A stretch of DNA of 64,000 bases from Alterinioella nitratireducens (GCF_013155465.1 NZ_JABJVX010000001.1:496001-560000), one strand, 5' to 3'; positions 1 to 8,699 are shown, counted from the first letter of the stretch. Translations and numbers: made by a program. Notes: generated by a model from the letters alone, not told the origin.

Positions 1-1
1 C

Positions 2-235
2 GAGATGCTGCGCGACGATGGCGTGCGGCTGGCCGAGGCGGTCCGGGAGGCGGGCGGCATGGCGGACCTGCGCGTCTGGACGGATGTGCCGCATGTCTGG
101 CACCTGATGCGCGGGCGCGTGCCCGAGGCCGATCAGGGGCTGGCGGAACTGGCGGAATTCGTCCGTGACAACATGGCGGGCGCGGGGCGGGATCTGCCAA
201 TTGCCCCGTTGCCTTCGCAACGAGATGTGCTATAG
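2..235 (+). CDS. C-terminal fragment of an alpha/beta hydrolase
   Basis: The gene enters the window from the left, so only the last 77 codons are present and the start is unknown. The fragment reads like the end of a hormone-sensitive-lipase type alpha/beta hydrolase: a short strand (ADLRVWTDVPHVWH) in which the second His is placed like the catalytic His of these enzymes, then a helix ending in a LAEFVRDNM segment. The nucleophile and acid would lie outside the window. It ends about 150 bases before acpP and shares no obvious function with it. The family call rests on the His-containing end alone and is therefore moderate. Confidence 0.6.
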   Translation, partial: EMLRDDGVRLAEAVREAGGMADLRVWTDVPHVWHLMRGRVPEADQGLAELAEFVRDNMAGAGRDLPIAPLPSQRDVL

Positions 236-263
236 GCGGCGCAGATTTTGCCGGGGGACGCTC

Positions 264-294
264 TTGCGTCAGTCGGTAGAGGGGCTTTTATAAT
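264..294 (+). promoter_or_regulatory. Candidate acpP promoter
   Basis: A perfect -10 hexamer TATAAT lies at 289-294. A -35-like TTGCGT lies at 264-269, giving a 19-base spacer, which is slightly long. It sits about 90 bases before the acpP start, in the only AT-richer stretch of this gap, and fits the strong expression expected of acpP. No transcript data were available. Confidence 0.55.
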
Positions 295-385
295 AGTCCA
301 CGACCACCGCCGGCATCGGCACATTGAAAAACGAAGGCGACCTCGGGATCGGGGACTTTCGCAAAACTGGATGAGGATCGTAAAG

Positions 386-619
386 ATGAGCGATATCGCA
401 GACCGCGTTAAGAAAATCGTTGTCGAGCACCTGAGTGTCGAAGAAGAGAAAGTGACCGAGAACGCCTCGTTCATCGACGATCTGGGCGCGGACAGCCTGG
501 ACACCGTCGAGCTGGTCATGGCCTTCGAGGAGGAGTTCGGCATCGAGATTCCCGATGACGCCGCCGAGACCATCCAGACCTTCGGCGATGCCGTGAAGTT
601 CATCAAGGAAGCCTCCTGA
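386..619 (+). CDS. acpP: Acyl carrier protein
   Basis: This 77-residue acidic protein carries the growing acyl chain of type II fatty acid synthesis on a phosphopantetheine arm. The attachment motif GADSLDT is present with the modified serine at residue 37, and the whole protein matches standard ACP length and pattern (helix I, then DDLGADSLD, then [10 protein letters not shown]). The reading frame is open upstream to 248, but the ATG at 386 follows a GAGGA ribosome site with 8-base spacing and gives the normal N-terminus [10 protein letters not shown]. fabF, which uses ACP-bound substrates, is the next gene, separated by a terminator-like hairpin, so the two may be transcribed independently or with partial read-through. 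Confidence 0.97.
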   Translation: MSDIADRVKKIVVEHLSVEEEKVTENASFIDDLGADSLDTVELVMAFEEEFGIEIPDDAAETIQTFGDAVKFIKEAS

Positions 620-649
620 GGCGTTCCACGATCTTTGACAGATCCATTG

Positions 650-676
650 CGGCACCCCCCCGGCGGGTGCCGTTTT
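650..676 (+). terminator. Rho-independent terminator after acpP
   Basis: A perfect 8-bp stem (CGGCACCC at 650-657 with GGGTGCCG at 665-672) is followed directly by TTTT. It lies 31 bases after the acpP stop and should limit read-through from the very active acpP into fabF. Confidence 0.75.
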
Positions 677-801
677 GCATTTGCACGCGCGCGGATACGG
701 GCGAATTCCCGCGCGCAGGCCGAGCCCAAGGGATTGCCCCCAAGGGCCGCTTGGCGCTATCAGGGTGGGACGAAAAGCTGCGAAGCGAAGGGGCGGAATA
801 G

Positions 802-2064
802 ATGCGTCGAGTTGTTGTCACGGGCCTGGGGATGGTGTCCCCGTTGGCCTGCGGAGTTGATGAAACCTGGAGCCGCCTGCTGGAGGGCCAGTCCGGGGCC
901 GGGCCGATCACCAAGTTTGATGCGTCGCATCTGGCCACGACCTATGCCTGCGAAGTGCCACTCGGCGATGGCTCGGGCGGCACGTTCAACCCCGACGACT
1001 GGATGGCCCCCAAGGACCGGCGCAAGGTCGACGATTTCATCCTTTACGGCATGGCGGCGGCGGAACAGGCCGTCACCGATGCCGGGTGGACACCCGAGGA
1101 TGAGGCGGACCGGCTGCGCACGGGCGTGATGATCGGCTCAGGCATCGGCGGGTTGTCCTCGATTGCAGACACGGCCGTGCTGCTGAAGGAAAAGGGACCG
1201 CGGCGGGTGTCGCCCTTCTTTATCCCCGGGTCGCTGATCAACCTCATCTCGGGGCAGGTCTCGATCCGATACGGCTTCAAGGGGCCGAACCATGCGGTTG
1301 TGACGGCCTGCTCGACCGGCGCGCATGCCATCGGCGATGCGGCGCGGCTGATCCAGTGGGGCGATGCCGAGGTGATGATCGCGGGCGGGGCCGAGGCCGC
1401 GATCTGCGAGATCGGGATTGCCGGGTTCAACGCCTGCAAGGCCCTGTCGACCAAGCGGCCCGACGATCCGCAGAAGGCCAGCCGGCCCTATGACGCGGAT
1501 CGCGACGGCTTCGTCATGGGCGAGGGCGCGGGCGTCGTTGTGCTGGAGGAATACGAGCACGCCAAGGCGCGCGGCGCGAAGATCTACGCCGAGGTTCTGG
1601 GCTACGGCCTGTCGGGCGATGCCTATCACATCACCGCGCCGTCGGAGGATGGCGATGGCGGGTTCCGGTCGATGCAGGCCGCGCTGGAGCGGGCGGGCGT
1701 GGACCCCAAGGATATCGACTATATCAACGCGCATGGCACCTCGACCATGGCCGACACGATCGAGTTGGGCGCGGTGGAGCGGCTGATGGGCGACGCGGCC
1801 TCGGGCGCGACCATGTCCTCGACCAAATCCTCGATCGGGCACCTTCTGGGGGCCGCGGGCGCGGTGGAGGCGATCTTCTGCATCCTGGCCATCCGGGACC
1901 AGGTCGCGCCGCCGACGATCAACCTGGACAACCCGGCGGTCGAGCCGGTTCTGGACCTGGCCCCGAACGCCAAGCGCGCGCGCAAGATCGACGTGGCGCT
2001 GTCGAACAGTTTCGGCTTTGGCGGCACCAATGCCAGCCTGGTCCTGGGCAAGGTAAGCGACTGA
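802..2064 (+). CDS. fabF: Beta-ketoacyl-ACP synthase II
   Basis: FabF condenses malonyl-ACP with acyl-ACP in the elongation steps of fatty acid synthesis. The 420-residue length is standard. The catalytic triad is visible: Cys170 in TACSTGAHA, His311 in NAHGTST and His347 in SSIGHLLGAAG, with the conserved Lys342 just before the second His. The glycine-rich end (NSFGFGGTNAS) is also present. The ATG at 802 follows a purine-rich AGGGGCGGA. The stop overlaps the start of mltG by one base, so the two genes are translationally coupled. Confidence 0.97.
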   Translation: MRRVVVTGLGMVSPLACGVDETWSRLLEGQSGAGPITKFDASHLATTYACEVPLGDGSGGTFNPDDWMAPKDRRKVDDFILYGMAAAEQAVTDAGWTPEDEADRLRTGVMIGSGIGGLSSIADTAVLLKEKGPRRVSPFFIPGSLINLISGQVSIRYGFKGPNHAVVTACSTGAHAIGDAARLIQWGDAEVMIAGGAEAAICEIGIAGFNACKALSTKRPDDPQKASRPYDADRDGFVMGEGAGVVVLEEYEHAKARGAKIYAEVLGYGLSGDAYHITAPSEDGDGGFRSMQAALERAGVDPKDIDYINAHGTSTMADTIELGAVERLMGDAASGATMSSTKSSIGHLLGAAGAVEAIFCILAIRDQVAPPTINLDNPAVEPVLDLAPNAKRARKIDVALSNSFGFGGTNASLVLGKVSD

Positions 2065-3230
2065 TGTGGAAGCACATTGCGGCCAATGCGTTCAGCCTGC
2101 TGATCGTGGCGCTGATCGCCTTTGCGGGGGCCATCGCCTGGGGGCAGCGGCAATTCGTTGAACCCGGACCGGCGGCGGAAGCCGCCTATTTCGAGGTCGC
2201 GCGCGGCGCGTCCCTGGCCGAGGTCGGCGACAACCTGGCGGCGGCGGGCATCATTTCCAGCCCCGTCATCTTCCGGCTCGGTGCGCGCTACACAGAGCGC
2301 GCGGATGAGCTGCGTTTCGGCAATTACGAGATCCCCGCCGGGGCCTCGATGCGGGAGGTGCTGGAGATTATCACCTCGGGCGGGCAATCGACCTTCCGCT
2401 ATACCGCGACCTATGTGATCCGTGGCCAGGGCAATGGCGAGATGCGGCTGCGCGAGCGGCTGCCGGGAGGGGGCGAGCAGATCGACCTGGCGGTGTTCGG
2501 CTCGGATGAGCCGGTGCCCGAGAATTACACGGCGCTGGTCGAGGGCGGCACACCCATCGTCTATCGCGTCGTCGTGCCCGAGGGGATGACGGTCTGGCAG
2601 ATCGTGAACGGGATGCGCGGCGCGGAGTTCCTGGTCGATGACGTCGAAGACCTGCCGCAGGAGGGCACGCTGGCCCCGGACACCTATGAGGTGGCGCGCG
2701 GCACCGCGATTTCGGAGATCCTGGCCGACATGATCGAGGCGCAGACCGATATCCTGGTCGCGGCCTGGGCCGGACGCGACGAGGACCTGCCCTTGGAAAA
2801 CGCGCGGGAGGCGCTGATCCTGGCCTCGATCATCGAGAAGGAGACGGGCGTGAGCTCGGAGCGCGATCAGGTCGCGGGCGTCTTCGTGAACCGGCTGGAG
2901 CAGGGAATCCGGCTGCAGACCGACCCCACGATCATCTATGGCGAGAGCGAGGGGCAGGGGTTCCTTGGGCGTGGCATCCGGGCCAGTGAACTGGCCAATG
3001 CCGACAACCCGTGGAACACCTACCTGATCGACGGGCTGCCGCCGACGCCGATTGCCAATCCGGGCCGCGCGGCGATCGAGGCGGCGGTCAATCCAGCCGA
3101 GACGGAATATATCTATTTCGTCGCCGACGGCACGGGCGGGCATGCCTTTGCCGTGACGCTGGAGGAGCATAACCGCAACGTGGCTGCCTGGCGGGTGATC
3201 GAGGCGGAGCGGGCGGCGCAGGAAAACTAG
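2064..3230 (+). CDS. mltG: Endolytic murein transglycosylase MltG (YceG family)
   Basis: MltG cleaves nascent peptidoglycan glycan strands at the inner membrane and is thought to end their elongation. The 388-residue protein has one N-terminal membrane segment (about residues 7-26), a LysM-like region, and the catalytic signature LASIIEKETG with Glu258 as the likely general acid, followed by NRLEQGIRLQTDPTIIYG. The start ATG overlaps the fabF stop (TGATG). Placement after acpP-fabF is common in Alphaproteobacteria, as I recall. The C-terminus has the usual YIYFVADGTGGHAF segment, so the protein looks intact. Confidence 0.95.
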   Translation: MWKHIAANAFSLLIVALIAFAGAIAWGQRQFVEPGPAAEAAYFEVARGASLAEVGDNLAAAGIISSPVIFRLGARYTERADELRFGNYEIPAGASMREVLEIITSGGQSTFRYTATYVIRGQGNGEMRLRERLPGGGEQIDLAVFGSDEPVPENYTALVEGGTPIVYRVVVPEGMTVWQIVNGMRGAEFLVDDVEDLPQEGTLAPDTYEVARGTAISEILADMIEAQTDILVAAWAGRDEDLPLENAREALILASIIEKETGVSSERDQVAGVFVNRLEQGIRLQTDPTIIYGESEGQGFLGRGIRASELANADNPWNTYLIDGLPPTPIANPGRAAIEAAVNPAETEYIYFVADGTGGHAFAVTLEEHNRNVAAWRVIEAERAAQEN

Positions 3231-3236
3231 GGGTTT

Positions 3237-3309
3237 CGGTGCCGTTGGCACCGACCCTGGTGGGGGGCCAGCCCCCCACACCCCCCGGGATATTTGCGGA
3301 ACAAAGAAG
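3237..3309 (+). repeat. Composite intergenic repeat, copy 1
   Basis: Two hairpins (CGGTGCC/GGCACCG at 3237-3253 and TGGGGGGC/GCCCCCCA at 3261-3278) are followed by an AT-richer tail GGATATTTGCGGAACAAAGA at 3288-3307. A 23-base segment at 3287-3309 recurs without change at 38663-38685. It lies just after the mltG stop, so the hairpins may end mltG transcription. Confidence 0.7.
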
Positions 3310-3371
3310 CCGGGGTTAATTTTGTGTAAGCGTGCGGGAGAGTCGTTAACAGTTTGAAAGTAATAAACTTA

Positions 3372-3400
3372 TTGACTTGGCGAACGGTCTCTGGCATAGA
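3372..3400 (+). promoter_or_regulatory. Candidate GTA cluster promoter
   Basis: TTGACT (3372-3377) and CATAGA (3395-3400) are separated by 17 bases, in an AT-rich island about 100 bases before g1. The -10 box is a weak match, which would suit a promoter that needs an activator. In Rhodobacter capsulatus the regulator GafA acts at the GTA promoter; whether it binds here is inference. Confidence 0.5.
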
Positions 3401-3425
3401 TTGTGACATGCTGGAAGAAATGGGC

Positions 3426-3461
3426 AAGCGGCCTCGGGGGTGACCCTGACGGTCGCTTTTT
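3426..3461 (+). terminator. Terminator-like hairpin in the GTA leader
   Basis: An 8-bp stem (AAGCGGCC at 3426-3433 with GGTCGCTT at 3451-3458, one G-U pair) is followed by a T run ending at 3461. It lies between the candidate promoter and the g1 start, where a terminator would stop transcripts before the first structural gene unless bypassed. Confidence 0.45.
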
Positions 3462-3501
3462 CGTTTCTGCTCGTGCGGGATTTTGCACGGGGAAAACAAT
3501 T

Positions 3502-3849
3502 ATGACGATTTTGACCGATGGGGAAGAAGCGTGGGCCCGCAAGATGCTGGGCCGCGCGGAGACGGCGTTTTCGACGGCACAATTGGTGCTGCAGAGTGCG
3601 ATCGAGAAGCTGAAGGCGGAGCAAGAGGTCTCGGGGACGGATCTCTCCAAGGACCTTCGGGCGATGAACCATGCTCTGATGATGGCGATGGGTTTCGAGG
3701 GGAAGACACGTGACGCAGCAGCAGAACAAGCAAGGGGTGGGGCCGGTGCCCTCGACCTCGACGCGGCGCGCGCTGAAATCGGGTGCCGCCTGGATTGCCT
3801 CAGAGCCGCCCGAGGTGGCGGAGGCGTTTCTGGCGAGCCTGCCGGATGA
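3502..3849 (+). CDS. g1: GTA small terminase-like protein g1
   Basis: This 115-residue protein matches the first gene of the Rhodobacter GTA cluster by position and by its helical N-terminal half (EEAWARKMLGRAETAFSTAQ, then LSKDLRAMNHALMMAMG). In the R. capsulatus GTA the g1 product acts with the large terminase to package host DNA. The frame is open from 3403, but the ATG at 3502 has an ACGGGGA ribosome site and gives the expected start MTILTDGEE. The 3' end overlaps g2 by 140 bases in another frame, so the last 45 or so residues, which are Ala/Gly/Arg-rich, may be poorly constrained. Confidence 0.8.
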   Translation: MTILTDGEEAWARKMLGRAETAFSTAQLVLQSAIEKLKAEQEVSGTDLSKDLRAMNHALMMAMGFEGKTRDAAAEQARGGAGALDLDAARAEIGCRLDCLRAARGGGGVSGEPAG

Positions 3850-5116
3850 GGCGCTGGCGGCGTTACCCTGGATCTTCGAGTTCTGGGCCTTGCCGCATCA
3901 ACTGGCCCCGGAGGGCGACTGGAAGACCTGGGTGATCCTGGGCGGGCGCGGCGCGGGCAAGACCCGCGCCGGGGCCGAATGGGTGCGGTCCATGGTGGAA
4001 GGCGCGACGCCGGAGGCGCCGGGACGGGCGCGACGGGTGGCGCTGTTGGGTGAGACCTATGACCAGGCGCTGGCGGTGATGGTGAAGGGGGAGAGCGGGA
4101 TACTGGCCTGCTCTCCGCCCGACCGCTGCCCGCGCTGGGTGGCGGGGGAACGAATGTTGGTCTGGCCCAACGGGGCCGAGGCGCGGCTTTATTCGGCGCA
4201 TGACCCGGAGGCTTTGCGCGGCCCGCAATTCGACGCGGCCTGGGTCGATGAGCTGGCCAAGTGGAAGCGGGCAGAGGACACCTGGGACATGCTGCAATTC
4301 GGGCTGCGTCTGGGCGACGATCCACGGCAGGTGGTGACGACGACGCCGCGCAATGTGGAGGTGTTGAAGGAGCTTCTGGCGCGCAACAACACGGTCGTGA
4401 CGAGCGCGCCGACCGAGGCCAACCGGGCCTATCTGGCGGATTCGTTCCTGGCCGATGTGCGGGCGCGCTATGGCGATACGAAACTGGGTCGGCAGGAGCT
4501 GGATGGCGAGTTGGTCGAGGATATGGAAGGGGCGCTTTGGGATCGGGCCGCCCTGGAGGCGGGACGGGTCACGGAGCTGCCCGAGGGCGCGCGTATCACG
4601 GTGGCGGTGGATCCGCCGGTGACGGGGCATTCGGGCTCGGACGCCTGCGGGATCGTCGTCGTTGGCGTGGTGCAGCACGGCGCGCCGCAGGGCTGGCACG
4701 CGGTGGTGATCGAGGATTGCTCGGTTCAGGGCGTCTCGGCGCATCAATGGGCGGAGCGGGCGGTGGCGGCCTATGAGAAACACGGGGGCGCGCGGATGGT
4801 GGCGGAGGTCAACCAGGGCGGCGACCTCGTGCTGGACGCGGTGCGGGCGATCGACCCGCTGGTCAATGTGCAATCGGTGCGGGCGTCTCGCGGGAAAGTG
4901 GCGCGGGCCGAGCCGGTGGCAGCGCTCTACGAGCAAGGCCGCGTGGCGCATATGCCGGGGCTGAACGCGCTGGAAGACGAGATGTGCCGGATGACGATGA
5001 CCGGCTACCAGGGGCGCGGCAGCCCTGACCGGGTCGATGCGCTGGTCTGGGCGCTGACCGACGGGATGATCGTGCCCGCGCGGAATATCGCGCGGCCGGG
5101 GATGCGGCGGATCTGA
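3710..5116 (+). CDS. g2: GTA large terminase (packaging ATPase/nuclease) g2
   Basis: This is the motor that fills GTA particles with host DNA. The ATPase domain has a Walker A loop GGRGAGKT (residues 78-85) and a Walker B with catalytic acid, Asp180-Glu181 in AWVDELAKW. The C-terminal half has the RNase H-like nuclease pattern, with acidic residues in VAVDPPVTG and in DRVDALVWAL. Length is 468 residues. The start is GTG at 3710 behind AGGGGAAG. Conserved homology seems to begin near residue 25 (GAAWIASEPPE), so no later start would keep the protein whole, and the 140-base overlap with g1 appears real. Confidence 0.95.
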   Translation: MTQQQNKQGVGPVPSTSTRRALKSGAAWIASEPPEVAEAFLASLPDEALAALPWIFEFWALPHQLAPEGDWKTWVILGGRGAGKTRAGAEWVRSMVEGATPEAPGRARRVALLGETYDQALAVMVKGESGILACSPPDRCPRWVAGERMLVWPNGAEARLYSAHDPEALRGPQFDAAWVDELAKWKRAEDTWDMLQFGLRLGDDPRQVVTTTPRNVEVLKELLARNNTVVTSAPTEANRAYLADSFLADVRARYGDTKLGRQELDGELVEDMEGALWDRAALEAGRVTELPEGARITVAVDPPVTGHSGSDACGIVVVGVVQHGAPQGWHAVVIEDCSVQGVSAHQWAERAVAAYEKHGGARMVAEVNQGGDLVLDAVRAIDPLVNVQSVRASRGKVARAEPVAALYEQGRVAHMPGLNALEDEMCRMTMTGYQGRGSPDRVDALVWALTDGMIVPARNIARPGMRRI

Positions 5117-5210
5117 AATTATTGCAGTGAAGGGCGCGCTATCCGCGCTTTTCGAGGCGTTTCGCTGAACCGGCGGGACGCCTTTTTTGATGGATCAAGG
5201 AGACAAGCGG

Positions 5211-6377
5211 ATGGTGTTGGATTTCTTGCGGAAACCGGAGCCGGTGGAGGCGAAGGCCTCGGCGACGGGGCGGGTGGTGACCTGGGCGGGCGCGGGGCGC
5301 GTGGCCTGGAGCCCGCGCGATACGGTGTCGCTGATGAAGACGGGGTTTTCCGGCAACCCGGTGGGCTTCCGGTCGGTCAAGCTGATCGCGGAGGCGGCAG
5401 CAGCGCTGCCCCTGATCTGCCAGGATGCCGAGCGGCGCTATGAGGCGCATCCGGTCTTGCGGCTGCTGTCGCGGCCCAATGCAGCGCAGGGGCGGGCGGA
5501 GCTGCTTGAGGCGCTCTACGCGCAGTTGCTGCTGTCGGGTAACGCTTACGTCGAGGCGGTGAGCCCCGAGGGCGATACGCCGGAGGAATTGCATGTGCTG
5601 CGCTCGGACAGGATGGGGCTGGTGCCGGGGCCGGATGGCTGGCCGATTGCCTATGATTACACGGTCGGGGCAAAGAAGCATCGGTTCGACGCGCGGGGGC
5701 TGTCGCCGATCTGCCATATCAAGCTGTTCCATCCGCAGGACGATCATTACGGGTTGAGCCCGATGCAGGCGGCGGCGACGGCGCTGGACGTGCATAACAG
5801 CGCCTCGCGTTGGTCGAAGGCGTTGCTGGATAACGCGGCGCGGCCTTCTGGCGCGATTGTCTATCGGGGCGCGGATGGCGCGGGCACGATGACCGGCGAC
5901 CAGTTCGAGCGGTTGCAGGCGGAGATGGAGAGCCATCACCAGGGCGCGCGCAATGCGGGGCGGCCGATGCTGCTGGAAGGCGGGCTGGACTGGAAGCCGA
6001 TGGGGTTCAGCCCCTCGGATATGGAGTTCCAGAAGACCAAGGATGCCGCCGCGCGCGAGATCGCCTTGGCCTTCGGGGTGCCGCCGATGATCATGGGGAT
6101 ACCGGGTGACGCGACCTATGCCAATTACGCCGAGGCGAACCGGGCCTTCTATCGCCTGACCGTGCTGCCGCTGGCGGGCAAGGTTCTGTCGTCGCTGTCG
6201 CATTGGCTGGCGGGGTATTCCGGCGAAGTCGTGGAGCTCAGGCCCGACCTTGACCAGGTTCCGGCGCTGTCGGCCGAGCGGGACGCGAAGTGGCGGCGGG
6301 TGGCGGAGGCCGAGTTCCTGACGCCTGCCGAAAAGCGCGCGATGCTGGGTCTGCCGCGGCTGTCGGAGGATCAATGA
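5211..6377 (+). CDS. g3: GTA portal protein g3
   Basis: The portal is the ring through which DNA enters and leaves the capsid. The protein (388 residues) matches the HK97-type phage portal family, with the typical segments NPVGFRSVKLIAEAAA near the N-terminus, LLLSGNAYVEAV in the middle and FGVPPMIMGIPGDATYANYAEANRAFY in two successive conserved stretches. The frame is open to 5187, but ATG 5211 follows AAGGAGA at the right spacing. It overlaps the next gene by ATGA. It is third in the cluster, as in other GTAs. Confidence 0.95.
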   Translation: MVLDFLRKPEPVEAKASATGRVVTWAGAGRVAWSPRDTVSLMKTGFSGNPVGFRSVKLIAEAAAALPLICQDAERRYEAHPVLRLLSRPNAAQGRAELLEALYAQLLLSGNAYVEAVSPEGDTPEELHVLRSDRMGLVPGPDGWPIAYDYTVGAKKHRFDARGLSPICHIKLFHPQDDHYGLSPMQAAATALDVHNSASRWSKALLDNAARPSGAIVYRGADGAGTMTGDQFERLQAEMESHHQGARNAGRPMLLEGGLDWKPMGFSPSDMEFQKTKDAAAREIALAFGVPPMIMGIPGDATYANYAEANRAFYRLTVLPLAGKVLSSLSHWLAGYSGEVVELRPDLDQVPALSAERDAKWRRVAEAEFLTPAEKRAMLGLPRLSEDQ

Positions 6378-6622
6378 GTGCGCGGGGCACGTCCGGCGGA
6401 TCGCGGTTCCTCTACGACCCGTTCAATGCCGCCACGGCCCGGATCGACGCCAATGAACGGGTGGCGGAGGAGCGTTGGCAGGCGCTGGCGTTTCGGCTGA
6501 AGGGGATCGAAGGGGCATTGGACCGGTTGGAACGGCGGCTGTGGCTGGCCGTCTTCGGCGCGGTCAGCGTCATCCTGGCACAAGGTGTGAACGAGCTGAT
6601 TCAGATGAGCTCTGGCGGATAG
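6374..6622 (+). CDS. g3.5: GTA small membrane protein g3.5
   Basis: This short protein (82 residues) lies between portal and protease, exactly where R. capsulatus has g3.5. It has a charged helical region (NERVAEERWQALAFRLKGIEGALDRLERR) in the middle and one hydrophobic segment near the C-terminus (LWLAVFGAVSVILAQGV). A holin-like or membrane-anchoring role has been suggested for such proteins, but nothing in the sequence proves it. The ATG overlaps the g3 stop by four bases. Confidence 0.8.
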   Translation: MSARGTSGGSRFLYDPFNAATARIDANERVAEERWQALAFRLKGIEGALDRLERRLWLAVFGAVSVILAQGVNELIQMSSGG

Positions 6623-6632
6623 GAGATTGAGA

Positions 6633-7196
6633 ATGAACATGATTTCAGAGGCGGGGCTTGAGATGAAGTTCTGCCGCTTCGACGAGGCGCTGACCGTGCG
6701 GGAAGGCCACAGGATCGAAGGATACGCGAGCCTGTTCGGCGCCTGCGACCAGGGCGGCGACGTGGTGCAGAAGGGGGCCTATGCGCGCAGCCTGAAGGGG
6801 CTGGCGGGGGCCGGGCGCAACGTCAAGATGCTGTGGCAGCACGATCCGGCGCAGCCCATCGGGATCTGGGATGAGGTGCGGGAGGATGGCCGCGGGTTGA
6901 TGGTCAAGGGGCGGTTGCTGGAAAGCGTCGCCAAGGGGCGCGAAGCGGCGGCCCTGCTGGAGGCGGGCGCGATTGATGGGCTGTCGATCGGCTATCGCAC
7001 TGTGCGGGCCACGAAGGATGACCAGGGGCGCAGGCTTCTGAACGAGGTGGAGCTTTGGGAGGTGTCGCTTGTCACCTTCCCGATGCTGCCGCAGGCGCGG
7101 GTGGACGCCCATAAGGCCGAGGAGGCCAAGGGCGATTTCCTGCATGAACTGGCGACGGTGTTCCAGGACGCCCGCCGCAAACTGGCGGCGCGGTAA
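6633..7196 (+). CDS. g4: GTA prohead protease g4
   Basis: This serine protease of the HK97 prohead family (peptidase U35) should trim the capsid protein during assembly. The 187-residue protein shows the family hallmarks: IEGYASLFG at the front, His70 in the WQHDPAQPIG motif and Ser118 in DGLSIGYRT, the likely catalytic pair, then ELWEVSLVTFPM. ATG 6633 has AGGAGA six bases upstream; ATG 6639 is a possible alternative. It lies just before the capsid gene, as expected for a maturation protease. Confidence 0.93.
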   Translation: MNMISEAGLEMKFCRFDEALTVREGHRIEGYASLFGACDQGGDVVQKGAYARSLKGLAGAGRNVKMLWQHDPAQPIGIWDEVREDGRGLMVKGRLLESVAKGREAAALLEAGAIDGLSIGYRTVRATKDDQGRRLLNEVELWEVSLVTFPMLPQARVDAHKAEEAKGDFLHELATVFQDARRKLAAR

Positions 7197-7331
7197 GGCA
7201 GGTCCCGGAAATTCCTGAAAACCAAGCATCGCATGGCGCGTTGGAATCTCTGATTTCAGGCAGCGTCGGGTGATTCAGGTTTTTCCGAACGTGCCACTGA
7301 CCCCGCGACGACTTCTAATTGGGATGATCGG

Positions 7332-8534
7332 ATGACCGAGACTGTATCGAAGTCCTCGGGTCGCAGCCCTGTGCCTCAGGCCCAGGATGCGACCACCGAG
7401 GTGAAAACGGCCCTGGCAGGGTTTTTGAGTGAATTCAGCCAGTTCCAGGACGACATGACCACCAAACTTGCAAAACAGGAAGAGCGTATTTCCATGCTGA
7501 AAACCAAATCCATGACCCATTCGCGCCCTGCGCTTTCGTCTTCTGTCGAGGCGGGTGCGCCGCACAAGAAGGCCATCGGCACCTACTTGCGCACCGGCGA
7601 CGACGACGGGCTGCGCGGCCTGGAGCTTGAGGGCAAGGCGCTTAACACTGCCGTCAACGCGGAAGGTGGCTACCTGGTCGATCCGCAGACGGCGGAGGTA
7701 ATCCAGGGCGTCTTGCGTGGCTCCTCCTCGCTGCGGTCAGTGGCCAATGTGGTCAATGTCGAGGCGACCTCGTTCGACGTGCTGGTCGATCACACCGATG
7801 TCGGCGCGGGCTGGGCCACCGAGACGGCGGCGAGCACCGAGACCGACACGCCGCAGATCGAGCGCATCTCGATCCCGCTGCATGAGCTGTCGGCCCTGCC
7901 CAAGGCATCGCAGCGCCTGCTGGACGACACCGCCTTTGACATCGAGGGCTGGCTGGCCGAGCGGATTGCGGACAAGTTCAGCCGTGCGGAAGCCATGGCC
8001 TTCATCTCGGGCGACGGAATCGACAAGCCGACCGGCTTCCTGACCCACCCCACCGTGGACGATGCGAGCTGGTCCTGGGGCAACCTGGGCTATGTCGTGA
8101 CCGGCGCGGATGGCGATTTCGATGCCACCAACCCCGCAGATGCGATTGTCGATCTGGTCTATGCCCTGGGCGCGCGCTACCGGGCCAATGCGAATTTCGT
8201 GATGAATTCCAAGACCGCCGGGGCCGTGCGCAAGATGAAGGATGCCGATGGCCGCTTCCTGTGGTCCGATGGTCTGGCTGCCGGGGAGCCCGCGCGCCTG
8301 ATGGGCTATCCGGTCCTGATCGCCGAGGACATGCCCGATATCGCGTCGGGTGCCATGGCGATTGCCTTCGGCAATTTCGATGCCGGCTACACCATTGCCG
8401 AGCGTCCCGACCTGCGCGTGCTGCGTGACCCGTTCAGCGCCAAGCCGCATGTCCTGTTCTATGCCACCAAGCGCGTCGGTGGCGATGTCAGCGATTTCTC
8501 GGCCATCAAGCTGCTGAAATTCGGCACCTCCTGA
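7332..8534 (+). CDS. g5: GTA major capsid protein g5
   Basis: This is the HK97-fold capsid subunit. The first 100 or so residues are charged and helical (LAGFLSEFSQFQDDMTTKLA region) and resemble the delta or scaffold part that g4 should remove. The remainder has the family pattern: EGGYLVDPQ, then ALPKASQRLLDDTAFDIEGW, then a C-terminal FGNFDAGYTIAERPDLRVLRDPF stretch read in two parts. The 400-residue length matches. A 135-base gap precedes it with no strong ribosome site (GGGATGATCGG before ATG), which is unusual for a protein needed in many copies. The 165 bases after it (8535-8699) hold only an imperfect hairpin around a T-rich loop. Confidence 0.95.
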   Translation: MTETVSKSSGRSPVPQAQDATTEVKTALAGFLSEFSQFQDDMTTKLAKQEERISMLKTKSMTHSRPALSSSVEAGAPHKKAIGTYLRTGDDDGLRGLELEGKALNTAVNAEGGYLVDPQTAEVIQGVLRGSSSLRSVANVVNVEATSFDVLVDHTDVGAGWATETAASTETDTPQIERISIPLHELSALPKASQRLLDDTAFDIEGWLAERIADKFSRAEAMAFISGDGIDKPTGFLTHPTVDDASWSWGNLGYVVTGADGDFDATNPADAIVDLVYALGARYRANANFVMNSKTAGAVRKMKDADGRFLWSDGLAAGEPARLMGYPVLIAEDMPDIASGAMAIAFGNFDAGYTIAERPDLRVLRDPFSAKPHVLFYATKRVGGDVSDFSAIKLLKFGTS

Positions 8535-8699
8535 CGATCTGAGGCGAGGCGAGATCCCGTTCCGGCCCTCTTTTTTCGGGTCGGGGCGGGCGGCATGGCG
8601 GGGCTTGGCGGCCTCCAGCCTATTTTTGTCCTCCGCATGAGCGGTGCAAAGCCCTGTCATGCCAGTTTCCGAGGCAGTCTTTCGTGGAGAATAAAGAAC

